Origin: an uncultured Clostridia bacterium
GTDB taxonomy: Bacteria > Bacillota > Clostridia > Oscillospirales > Acutalibacteraceae
NCBI GenBank assembly: GCA_946626015.1
Contig: CAMOTT010000069.1
Location: 1-9,868 of the forward strand
Reading direction: 5' to 3'
DNA length: 9,868 bases
The notes beneath the pieces were generated by a model. The model saw nothing but the letters and a program-made list of their open reading frames with translations. It did not search any database and had not been told where the DNA came from. The translations under genes and the position numbers were made by a program. The stretch's first letter is position 1, and each line of letters opens with the position of its first letter. Shown piece by piece: positions 1 through 5,877 of the stretch.

Positions 1-986
1 TTGATGGACGGGAAGGCGTAAAAAGCTCCCTCAGGCTCAAAGCAGTCCATACCGATCTCGCGGAACCTGTCCACTATGAACCTGCGGCGGATGTCATACT
101 CGCTGCGCATCCTCTTTATATCTTCATCACCGTTTTTCAGCGCCTCTACGGCAGCGTACTGCGATGTGGTGGGCGCGCACATTATGGCAAACTGATGGAT
201 CTTTGTGATCTGAGTCAATATGGGAGCCGGGCCGCAGGCATAGCCCAAACGCCAGCCTGTCATGGAGTAGGTCTTTGAAAATCCACCTGCTATTATGGTG
301 CGCTCCTGCATCCCTTCTATCTCCGCGATGGATACGTGCTTGCTGTCCCCGAAGGTGAGCTCCGCGTAAACTTCATCCGAGAGCACCATTACCTCCGTAT
401 CCCTCAGCACGGCGGCTATCCCTTCAAGATCATTGCGGCGCATCACCGCGCCCGTGGGGTTACAGGGGAAGGGGAATATGAGCAGCTTGGTTTTTTCGGT
501 TATCTTTTCTTTCAAGGCCTCCGGGGTGAGCTTGAAATTGTCCTCGGCGCAGGTCCTCAGCGGAACGGGTACGCCTCCGGCCAGCCTTGTTATGGGTTCA
601 TAGCAAACAAAGCTGGGTTCAACTATAAGCACCTCATCCCCGGGCTGAACAAGAGCCCTGATGGCCGCGTCAATGGCCTCGCTGCCGCCAACGGTCACGA
701 GTATCTCGCTGTCGGGTTCATATGTAAGCCTGTATTTGCGCTCCATAAACCTTGCAAGCTCCTCTCGAAGCTCCTTGCGACCGCGGTTGGAGGTGTATTT
801 TGTATGCCCGTTTTCAAGGGAATGCACCCCGGCGCTGCAAATGTGCCAGGGCGTTGCAAAATCCGGTTCACCCACACCAAGAGAAATAACATTATCCATC
901 TCCTCCACGATATCAAAATATTTTCTGATACCGGAGGGCTTAATATCCTTGATCGTGGGATTCAATACTTTATCATAGTTGATCAA
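1..986 (-). CDS. Class I/II PLP-dependent aminotransferase (3' end outside window)
   Basis: A fold-type I pyridoxal-phosphate aminotransferase that would transfer an amino group between an amino acid and a 2-oxo acid in the cytoplasm. The window holds 328 residues; the family is usually about 385-400 long, so roughly 60 C-terminal residues, including the usual carboxylate-binding Arg, are missing. Visible motifs are an N-terminal LGVGEPDF stretch (about 36-43), a PLP-phosphate loop VGGSEAID (99-106), CNPTG with Asn176, DEVY with Asp204 and Tyr207 contacting the cofactor, and FSKTYSMTGWRLGY with Schiff-base Lys238. I chose the TTG start at 984-986: it overlaps the TGA of the upstream regulator as TTGA, has AGGGAG about 10 nt upstream, and gives the full N-terminal segment (MINYDKVLNP...SGIRKYF). 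The first ATG is some 30 codons later and would cut into the fold. The overlap implies translational coupling with the Lrp-type gene, which probably controls it. The N-terminus resembles PatA/AspB-type enzymes, but the substrate cannot be told from sequence. Confidence 0.95.
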   Translation of the reverse strand, partial: MINYDKVLNPTIKDIKPSGIRKYFDIVEEMDNVISLGVGEPDFATPWHICSAGVHSLENGHTKYTSNRGRKELREELARFMERKYRLTYEPDSEILVTVGGSEAIDAAIRALVQPGDEVLIVEPSFVCYEPITRLAGGVPVPLRTCAEDNFKLTPEALKEKITEKTKLLIFPFPCNPTGAVMRRNDLEGIAAVLRDTEVMVLSDEVYAELTFGDSKHVSIAEIEGMQERTIIAGGFSKTYSMTGWRLGYACGPAPILTQITKIHQFAIMCAPTTSQYAAVEALKNGDEDIKRMRSEYDIRRRFIVDRFREIGMDCFEPEGAFYAFPSI

Positions 987-1471
987 AACGACATCTTCTC
1001 CCTGTCATCCGATATATTTCCGCAAAGGTCAACATTGAGCTCCTTGTATCTCTTGAGCACAAAGTGGGTGGCGGTGGATATTACTGAATTCATTGGCGCA
1101 AGCTCCTTCGCTACGAACATTGCGACCTCCTGGAAGGTGTGGCCGGTGACGATGGCGCAAAGGTCATACCCCCCGGACATGAGATACACGGTCTCAACCT
1201 CATCGTACTTCATTATTCTGCGGGCAATGCCCTCAAAGCCATCCGTTGGCTGGGGCGTGACTCTCAGCTCGATAAGCGCCGAGACATAGGTGTCGTCAAA
1301 GCGGCTCCAGTCAACAAGGGTGGTGTACTTCCTTATTATCCCCTGCTCCTCAAGTTCGGCTATGCGGCTGTCCACCTTTTCTTTTTCAACGCCCAGCATT
1401 TTTGCAATATCCTCGCCGGTATATTTTGCGTTGTCCGACAGCAGACTTAAAATCTTCTTATCTATATTCAT
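983..1471 (-). CDS. Lrp/AsnC family transcriptional regulator
   Basis: A 162-residue feast/famine regulator. Residues 1-50 form the AsnC-type winged helix-turn-helix (LSDNAKYTGEDIAKMLGVEK followed by a recognition helix VDSRIAELEEQGII). Residues about 63-141 form the RAM ligand-binding/oligomerisation domain, with the typical loop LMSGGYDLCAIVTG (97-110) and the closing segment THFVLKRYKE. A charged tail of about 15 residues follows. Start ATG at 1469-1471 has a near-perfect AAGGAG 8 nt upstream (complement of 1480-1485). The gene is first in an operon with the aminotransferase, overlapping it by 4 nt. Proteins of this family often regulate themselves and adjacent amino-acid genes in response to an amino acid. 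Here the regulator is also transcribed divergently from an ACT-domain operon, so it may control both directions. Its effector cannot be read from the sequence. Confidence 0.96.
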   Translation of the reverse strand: MNIDKKILSLLSDNAKYTGEDIAKMLGVEKEKVDSRIAELEEQGIIRKYTTLVDWSRFDDTYVSALIELRVTPQPTDGFEGIARRIMKYDEVETVYLMSGGYDLCAIVTGHTFQEVAMFVAKELAPMNSVISTATHFVLKRYKELNVDLCGNISDDREKMSF

Positions 1472-1519
1472 AATGCTTGCTCCTTGATACCGTATTTCGT
1501 TTGTTAAACTATCCCAATT

Positions 1520-1551
1520 TATTTTAATATTTTATCATAATTATTTTAATA
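1520..1551. repeat. Direct repeat TATTTTAATA x2, possible operator
   Basis: The 10-mer TATTTTAATA occurs at 1520-1529 and again at 1542-1551, centre to centre 22 bp apart, or about two helical turns. One copy sits between the -35 and -10 boxes of the Lrp promoter and the other just at and downstream of its -10. Placement and phasing would suit a dimeric regulator, but the DNA is very AT-rich and the repeat may be chance. Confidence 0.35.
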
Positions 1552-1557
1552 AGTCAA
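1529..1557 (-). promoter_or_regulatory. Predicted sigma-A promoter of the Lrp-aminotransferase operon
   Basis: On the minus strand TTGACT (complement of 1552-1557) is followed after exactly 17 nt by TAAAAT (complement of 1529-1534). Both boxes match the consensus at 5 of 6 positions. The predicted start lies near 1522, giving a leader of about 50 nt before the regulator ATG. Confidence 0.7.
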
Positions 1558-1558
1558 T

Positions 1559-1587
1559 TTGTATTTTCCTTCCATATGTGATATAAT
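1559..1587 (+). promoter_or_regulatory. Predicted sigma-A promoter of the ACT/UPF0210 operon
   Basis: TTGTAT (1559-1564), a 17-nt spacer and a perfect TATAAT (1582-1587), with an extended -10 TGA immediately before it (1579-1581). The predicted start is near 1594. Its -35 box is separated by a single base (1558) from the -35 box of the divergent Lrp promoter, so the two promoters face away from one shared point and RNA polymerase probably cannot occupy both at once. Confidence 0.75.
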
Positions 1588-1619
1588 AATTTAAATATCA
1601 TTTTGAGAGGTGTTTTTCT

Positions 1620-1889
1620 ATGAGAGCGGTTCTGACTGTAATAGGCAAGGACACCGTGGGTATACTTGCCGGCATTTCCGTAGCCTGCGCAAAGAGGAAC
1701 GTGAACATCAGCGATGTTTCCCAGACTATCATGCAGGATCTGTTCTGCATGATAATGATGTGCGATATAACCGACATCTCGGTTCCCTTTGACAGCTTTG
1801 TTGACGAGATAACTGCCCTGGGCAAGGAAAGAGGCCTGTCCATACACGTAATGCATGAGGATATCTTCAACGCCATGCACACAATATAA
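1620..1889 (+). CDS. ACT domain-containing protein, UPF0237 family
   Basis: An 89-residue single-domain protein. It begins MRAVLTVIGKDTVGILAGIS, the typical first strand and ligand-loop/helix of an ACT domain (G-x-D-x-x-G-I-[LV]), and continues with NVNISDVSQTIMQDLFCMIM and a final strand near HVMHEDIF. This pattern is that of UPF0237, the group containing Streptococcus pneumoniae SP_0238, related to the GcvR-like ACT proteins. ACT domains usually bind small ligands, most often amino acids, at dimer interfaces. The length is normal for the family and no catalytic or DNA-binding domain is attached. Ribosome binding site GAGAGGTG lies at 1605-1612. The stop is 21 nt before the UPF0210 gene, so the two are almost certainly co-transcribed; the pair is found together in many bacteria and the ACT protein is presumably the sensor or regulatory subunit. 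The exact biochemical role is unknown. Confidence 0.95.
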   Translation: MRAVLTVIGKDTVGILAGISVACAKRNVNISDVSQTIMQDLFCMIMMCDITDISVPFDSFVDEITALGKERGLSIHVMHEDIFNAMHTI

Positions 1890-1910
1890 TTTGAAGGGAC
1901 TGACCTTAAT

Positions 1911-3269
1911 ATGTATAATACCCGGGATATACTTGAAACCATTACAATGATACAGGATGAAAACCTGGACATCCGTACCGTTACCATGGGTATATCGCTG
2001 CTGAGCTGTATCGACAGCGATATAGACGCGGCCTGCAAAAAGGTCTATGACAAAATAGTGACCATGGCCAGCAATCTGGTTCCCGTTTGCGAACAAATCG
2101 AAAAGGAGCTGGGCATCCCCATAATCAATAAGAGGATCTCGGTCACCCCCATAGCAATGCTCGCCTCGGCCTGCCAGACCCATAACATCGTAAAATTCGC
2201 CGTCACCCTTGAGAACGCTGCCAAAGCGGTGGGCGTAAACTATATCGGCGGCTACTCCGCCCTTGTGCAAAAAGGTTTTGCCTACGGCGACTATGCCCTT
2301 ATAGAAAGCATACCTGAGGCTCTTTCCGTGACCGAACACGTTTGCTCCTCGGTGAACATAGGCTCCACCAAGGCCGGCATCAACATGGACGCCGTGGCAA
2401 TGATGGGCAGGGTCATCAAAAAGGCCGCTCAGGCCACAGCGGACAAAAACTGCATGGGCGCGGCAAAAATAGTCGTGCTTTGCAACGCTCCGGAGGATAA
2501 CCCGTTTATGGCGGGAGCATTCCACGGCGCAGGCGAACCGGACTGCGTTATAAACGTGGGCGTTTCCGGTCCGGGCGTGGTCCGCGCCGCAATAGCAAAA
2601 TCCAGCGGTCTGGATATAACAGGCATTGCCGACCTTATCAAGCGCACGGCGTTCAAGATAACCCGAATGGGTCAGCTTGTCGCCCGGGAGGCCTCAAAGC
2701 GGCTTGGCGTTCCCTTCGGCATTGTTGACCTCTCCCTTGCCCCCACCCCGGCAGTGGGCGACTCTGTGGCTCACATACTTGAGGAGATGGGGCTTGAGGT
2801 CTGCGGCGCCTGCGGCACCACCGCCGCCCTTGCCATGCTCAACGACGCGGTGAAAAAGGGCGGAGTTATGGCCTCGTCCCACGTGGGCGGTCTTTCCGGC
2901 GCTTTCATCCCCGTTTCGGAGGACGCGGGAATGATAGACGCGGCAAAATGCGGCGCACTTTCCATCGAAAAACTGGAGGCCATGACCGCAGTCTGCTCCG
3001 TCGGCCTTGATATGATAAACATTCCCGGCGACACTCCGGACGAAGTTATCTCGGCCATAATAGCCGACGAGGCGGCCATAGGAATGGTAAACTCAAAGAC
3101 TACTGCTGTCAGGGTCATCCCTGCCATCGGCAAAAAAGTCGGCGAGGAGCTTTCCTTCGGCGGGCTCTTCGGAAGCGCCCCGGTAATGAAGGTGAACACC
3201 GCCTCACCCAAGAAATTCATACAGCGCGGCGGAAGGATCCCGGCTCCCCTTCAGAGCCTTAAAAATTAA
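1911..3269 (+). CDS. UPF0210 family protein (PFL family, DUF711)
   Basis: A 452-residue cytoplasmic protein of normal family length. The start at 1911 gives the expected N-terminus (RDILETITMIQDENLDIRTV, then TMGISLLSCID) and has GAAGGGA 11 nt upstream. Other family stretches are LGIPIINKRISVTPIAML, NVGVSGPGVV, DLSLAPTPAVGDSVA, VCGACGTTAAL with Cys298 and Cys301, and SSHVGGLSGAFIPVSEDAGM. Homologues, among them S. pneumoniae SP_0239, are called 'PFL family' because the fold recalls pyruvate formate-lyase; I see no canonical glycyl-radical RVxGY motif near the C-terminus. No reaction has been established as far as I know. The tight linkage to the ACT gene suggests allosteric control by an amino acid. 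There is no clear terminator in the 96 bp after the stop, so some read-through into the lipase gene is possible. Confidence 0.95.
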   Translation: MYNTRDILETITMIQDENLDIRTVTMGISLLSCIDSDIDAACKKVYDKIVTMASNLVPVCEQIEKELGIPIINKRISVTPIAMLASACQTHNIVKFAVTLENAAKAVGVNYIGGYSALVQKGFAYGDYALIESIPEALSVTEHVCSSVNIGSTKAGINMDAVAMMGRVIKKAAQATADKNCMGAAKIVVLCNAPEDNPFMAGAFHGAGEPDCVINVGVSGPGVVRAAIAKSSGLDITGIADLIKRTAFKITRMGQLVAREASKRLGVPFGIVDLSLAPTPAVGDSVAHILEEMGLEVCGACGTTAALAMLNDAVKKGGVMASSHVGGLSGAFIPVSEDAGMIDAAKCGALSIEKLEAMTAVCSVGLDMINIPGDTPDEVISAIIADEAAIGMVNSKTTAVRVIPAIGKKVGEELSFGGLFGSAPVMKVNTASPKKFIQRGGRIPAPLQSLKN

Positions 3270-3297
3270 ATGTATGACGTTTCCTTTATTTTTGTGT

Positions 3298-3326
3298 TTG
3301 ACAAACAACTTTTGTAAGTGTATATT
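3298..3326 (+). promoter_or_regulatory. Predicted sigma-A promoter of the lipase-like gene
   Basis: A perfect TTGACA (3298-3303), 17 nt, then TATATT (3321-3326). The -35 lies inside the palindrome GTTTG-A-CAAAC (3296-3306), and TTATAATTATAA (3325-3336) is a perfect 12-bp palindrome over the end of the -10. The second could be simple AT-richness. The predicted start is near 3333, giving a leader of about 30 nt with GGAGG at 3353-3357. Confidence 0.75.
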
Positions 3327-3365
3327 ATAATTATAAAAAACAATAAAAAATGGAGGTAGTTCTTA

Positions 3366-4883
3366 ATGACAAGCAAAAAAACAATCCGGTTTTTTGCAGT
3401 CGTCCTTACACTTATCATGGCGGCAGTTCCCCTGCTTTCCTGTGTGGCATCGGCTGAAACCTATCTGACCCCCGTTATCCACGTGCCCGGCATATACACT
3501 ACTGACATTTACGCAGACCTGGGTACAGAGAACGAAAGGCTTGCCTTCCCGCCCTCACAGGAGGCAATAAACGAGTGCGTAAACGAGTTGCCCAAGGCCG
3601 CTTTGAAGTTCGCGCAGAGCGCCGACTGGAAGGGTCTGAGCAACATTGTTTCCCCCATGATCTGCAAACTGTTTGAGGACTTTGCCTGCAACGCGGACGG
3701 TTCTCCAAAGGAAGGCACCGGCATCAAGTGGACCTATCCTTCGATCGTAAAAAGATCCGGCGTTCGCTCAGCCTACACCTTCTACTACGACTGGCGTCTC
3801 GACCTTATGGAGATAGCCGAGGATCTTAACGATTTTGTTACCTACATCTGCAACGGTATGGGTTGCGATAAGGTGATTTTCGACGTTCACAGCATGGGCG
3901 GTTCCCTTCTTTCGGCTTACATCTCCCTTTACGGTTACGGCAAGATCGAAAAAGTCGTCCTCAACTCCGCGGCGATCTTCGGCACCTCCGTTGCCGGCGA
4001 TCCCTTTACAAAGAAGATCAAATTCTCCCCCGTTGCCATAGCAAGGTTCGTTGACGATACGGTCTCCGGCAAGGATGACCAGAGCGCGCTTGTCAAAGCC
4101 ACCGTGGAGCTTTGCTCAAAGGCAGGCATTCTCGACTATGTTGGCAACGTGGGCGATGTGCTGATAGAAAATCTTATGGATTACGTCTATGAGGACGCCC
4201 TTATGGAAACCTTCGGCACCATGCCCAGCCTGTGGGCTCTCATCCCCGGTTCCCAGTACGAAGAGGCAATGAATATAATGATAACCGATGAGACAAGCCC
4301 CGTACTTGTGGACAGAATTAACAACTTCAAGAGCCACGTTACGGATCACGCGGAAGAGATTGTCAGAGGCTTTGACGCCAACAGCATCCCATTCATCGTT
4401 GTTTCCAGATACAATTTCCAGATTCCCCCTGTTATTGAAAAGTGGGAGAACAACAGCGACGGCGTTATTGACACCATGTACACCAGCTTCGGCGCCACCT
4501 GCGCGCCCCTTGGCGAGGAATTAAGCGAGGAATACCTTGCAAACGTGGACGCCGGTTACATATCCCCCGACAAGTCCATTGATGCTTCCACCTGTATGTT
4601 CCCTGACCGCACCTGGTTTGTAAAGGATCTTCAGCACTCCTCCGAAGCCGGCAACAGATTTTTCGCCAGACTTTATGATGCTTTCTATAATTCAGAAGAC
4701 AGATTTACCGTTGACTCCTCCGCTGAATTCCCCCGTTACCTTGTAATTACCGAGACAGGCGAGGTCGTTGCGGAAACAGCGGCAGAAAAGCCCGCAGCAA
4801 CAACATGGCTCCAGACCATACTCAAGTTCTTAAAGGCGGCTTACGTCATGCTTGTAAAATGGTTTGAAGGTTTTCTTAAATAA
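3366..4883 (+). CDS. Secreted alpha/beta-hydrolase, LCAT/PGAP1-like lipase
   Basis: A 505-residue exported hydrolase. Residues 1-30 are a signal peptide (MTSKKTIRFF, hydrophobic core 8-24, ASA then ET at 30/31). Cys26 in LLSC could instead be a lipobox, so the mature protein may be free or lipid-anchored. The catalytic domain starts with IHVPGIYTTD (oxyanion-type loop, His39-Gly42), then FYYDWRLD (139-146), characteristic of LCAT/PGAP1-type lipases. The nucleophile elbow DVHSMGGS has Ser176 and Val174 where Gly is usual. Probable acid Asp365 lies in NNSDGVID, matching the GDGTV motif of the family, and probable His424 in QHSSEAGN. A Glu/Ala-rich linker (463-480) leads to a hydrophobic/amphipathic C-terminal helix (about 481-505, rich in Trp, Phe, Lys) that may touch the membrane. 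It likely cleaves ester bonds of lipids outside the cell; the substrate is not predictable. GGAGG at 3353-3357 supports the start, and the gene has its own promoter. Confidence 0.88.
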   Translation: MTSKKTIRFFAVVLTLIMAAVPLLSCVASAETYLTPVIHVPGIYTTDIYADLGTENERLAFPPSQEAINECVNELPKAALKFAQSADWKGLSNIVSPMICKLFEDFACNADGSPKEGTGIKWTYPSIVKRSGVRSAYTFYYDWRLDLMEIAEDLNDFVTYICNGMGCDKVIFDVHSMGGSLLSAYISLYGYGKIEKVVLNSAAIFGTSVAGDPFTKKIKFSPVAIARFVDDTVSGKDDQSALVKATVELCSKAGILDYVGNVGDVLIENLMDYVYEDALMETFGTMPSLWALIPGSQYEEAMNIMITDETSPVLVDRINNFKSHVTDHAEEIVRGFDANSIPFIVVSRYNFQIPPVIEKWENNSDGVIDTMYTSFGATCAPLGEELSEEYLANVDAGYISPDKSIDASTCMFPDRTWFVKDLQHSSEAGNRFFARLYDAFYNSEDRFTVDSSAEFPRYLVITETGEVVAETAAEKPAATTWLQTILKFLKAAYVMLVKWFEGFLK

Positions 4884-4949
4884 GTTTCGATTTTCACGGA
4901 TTTTTAGATTTCTTAAACAAATTTGCTTAATTTAAGGGCTCTAATAACA

Positions 4950-5103
4950 GCCTCCCTTGTGTAAAGGGAGGTGCCGAAGCGTTAGCGAGGCGGAAGGATT
5001 GTAAACATAAGAATTGTACTTTTGTTTTGAAAAAGTGCCGTTTTTTACATAACAATCCTTCATTCAGTCTTACGACTGACAGCTCCCTTTACACAAGGGA
5101 GCC
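4950..5103. repeat. MITE-like palindromic intergenic repeat, 154 bp
   Basis: The ends are a perfect 19-bp inverted repeat: CTCCCTTGTGTAAAGGGAG at 4952-4970 and its complement at 5083-5101. A second inverted pair, GAAGGATTGT, lies inside at 4993-5002 and 5052-5061. Each end also folds alone: CCTCCCTT/AAGGGAGG (4951-4971, 5-nt loop) and GCTCCCTT/AAGGGAGC (5082-5102, 5-nt loop). TCAGTC-TTAC-GACTGA (5064-5079) forms a further hairpin. There is no open reading frame of note and no transposase. I could not identify a convincing target-site duplication. It resembles non-autonomous palindromic repeats that I recall as abundant between genes in gut clostridia; copy number was not checked. It lies between two convergent genes and interrupts neither. 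Confidence 0.8.
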
Positions 5104-5122
5104 CGTCTTTTGCTTTTTATTA

Positions 5123-5166
5123 GCACACAAAACAATACATAAAATTGTGTGCCATTCCACAATTTT
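5123..5166. repeat. Two overlapping, mutually exclusive hairpins
   Basis: GCACACAA (5123-5130) can pair with TTGTGTGC (5145-5152), leaving a 14-nt loop. Alternatively AAAATTGTG (5141-5149) pairs with CACAATTTT (5158-5166), leaving an 8-nt loop. Both use the same central segment, so only one can form. No poly-T follows and no downstream gene on the plus strand would be controlled. It may be the remains of another intergenic repeat adjoining the 154-bp element. Confidence 0.4.
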
Positions 5167-5205
5167 CCGTGAGAAATTAGAAGAATTATAAGTTTTAAAT
5201 ATTAC

Positions 5206-5246
5206 GGCGGCAGATACCGTTTTTTCGATATCTGCCGCCCTTTTTT
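5206..5246 (+). terminator. Rho-independent terminator between convergent genes
   Basis: An 11-bp perfect stem GGCGGCAGATA (5206-5216) / TATCTGCCGCC (5229-5239) with a 12-nt loop, followed by C and TTTTTT (5241-5246). This is a strong terminator for plus-strand transcription arriving from the lipase gene, about 320 nt after its stop. Seen from the minus strand, the stem starts about 24 nt after the membrane-protein stop and is followed by GTAATATTT, a weak U-tract, so it may act in both directions. Confidence 0.88.
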
Positions 5247-5262
5247 GTTCTTTATATTTTTC

Positions 5263-5853
5263 TTATTCGTTGTTTCCAAGATCAGTGAGCACAAAAGCCC
5301 CTGTCCAGACCGCGATCACAATGAAAATTATAATATTCATTATTGCCGCCGTGCCCATCTGTAAAGCTTTGACACCCGAAAACAGGGAAACAAGCATTCC
5401 CATAACTCCGCCGCCGATAAGGTCTGATATGGAAACAGCCCCCGTAAGTATTGGCGCCGCAAAGCCTTTGTTGAAAACGATCATAGCCGACAGGGTCAGC
5501 AATATGCCGCAGCCGCAGAGGATGAGGGTGGTTTTCTGCATGGGCTTGATTATATTTATAACAACAATTCCAAGACCGACCAGCAATGCCAAAGCCAGAA
5601 GCACACCGCTGGCTATTGCGTAAGGGAGGATCGATTTGAGGGCTTCGCCGTTGCCGCTGCCGGAAAGATTATCGAACACGCCGTGGAGCAGACCGCCCTC
5701 CCCGAACAGATCTATTATCTTCATCAGCGAAAGCTTGGACTCAACAAAGTTTTTGCCCGCCGAATACACCAGACGTATCAAGGTATTGTAAAGCATATTC
5801 GGAACTATGCACACCGCTATCAAGGCGGTCACCACTCTGTAAAATATCTTCAT
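5263..5853 (-). CDS. Hypothetical integral membrane protein, about four TM helices
   Basis: I do not recognise this 196-residue protein. Hydrophobic segments at about 7-29 (after MKIFYR, possibly an uncleaved signal anchor), 76-101, 108-126 and 169-190 indicate four membrane helices. A moderately hydrophobic Gly-rich stretch is at 144-158 (LIGGGVMGMLVSLFS). Residues 30-75 form a polar loop with a short GSGNGE stretch. The C-terminus is short and acidic (LGNNE). No enzymatic or transporter motif is visible. AGGAG lies 8 nt upstream of the ATG (complement of 5862-5866). It starts 24 nt after the glnS stop, so it should be the last gene of the gltX-glnS operon. Its pattern of Gly-rich helices could suit a channel- or pore-like or envelope-stress protein, but that is guesswork. 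Confidence 0.8.
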   Translation of the reverse strand: MKIFYRVVTALIAVCIVPNMLYNTLIRLVYSAGKNFVESKLSLMKIIDLFGEGGLLHGVFDNLSGSGNGEALKSILPYAIASGVLLALALLVGLGIVVINIIKPMQKTTLILCGCGILLTLSAMIVFNKGFAAPILTGAVSISDLIGGGVMGMLVSLFSGVKALQMGTAAIMNIIIFIVIAVWTGAFVLTDLGNNE

Positions 5854-5877
5854 AAAAACAGCTCCTGAAACACAATA

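Noticed and set aside
336..1289. Open 317-codon frame on the plus strand
   Set aside because: It is antisense to the aminotransferase and Lrp genes, spans both, lacks a ribosome binding site and any family motif, and has low-complexity composition typical of a GC-skewed shadow frame.
1554..2525. Open 323-codon frame on the minus strand
   Set aside because: It is antisense to the ACT and UPF0210 genes, which are unmistakable. Its translation is rich in His, Tyr and Gly repeats without domain signatures.
4912..4936. CTTAAA/TTTAAG inverted pair after the lipase stop as terminator
   Set aside because: A 6-bp, almost all A/T stem with a 13-nt loop and no T-run would not terminate transcription.
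4951..5102. Hairpins in the 154-bp repeat as terminators
   Set aside because: Neither stem is followed by a T-run on the relevant strand; the real terminator is at 5206-5246.
4884..5262. tRNA, CRISPR array or small gene in the convergent spacer
   Set aside because: No cloverleaf or CCA end, no regularly spaced direct repeats, and no frame with a ribosome binding site. The symmetry is inverted, not direct.
5270..5623. Open 117-codon frame opposite the membrane protein
   Set aside because: Hydrophobic codons read in reverse gave another apparently hydrophobic frame. The minus-strand gene has the better ribosome binding site and operon context.
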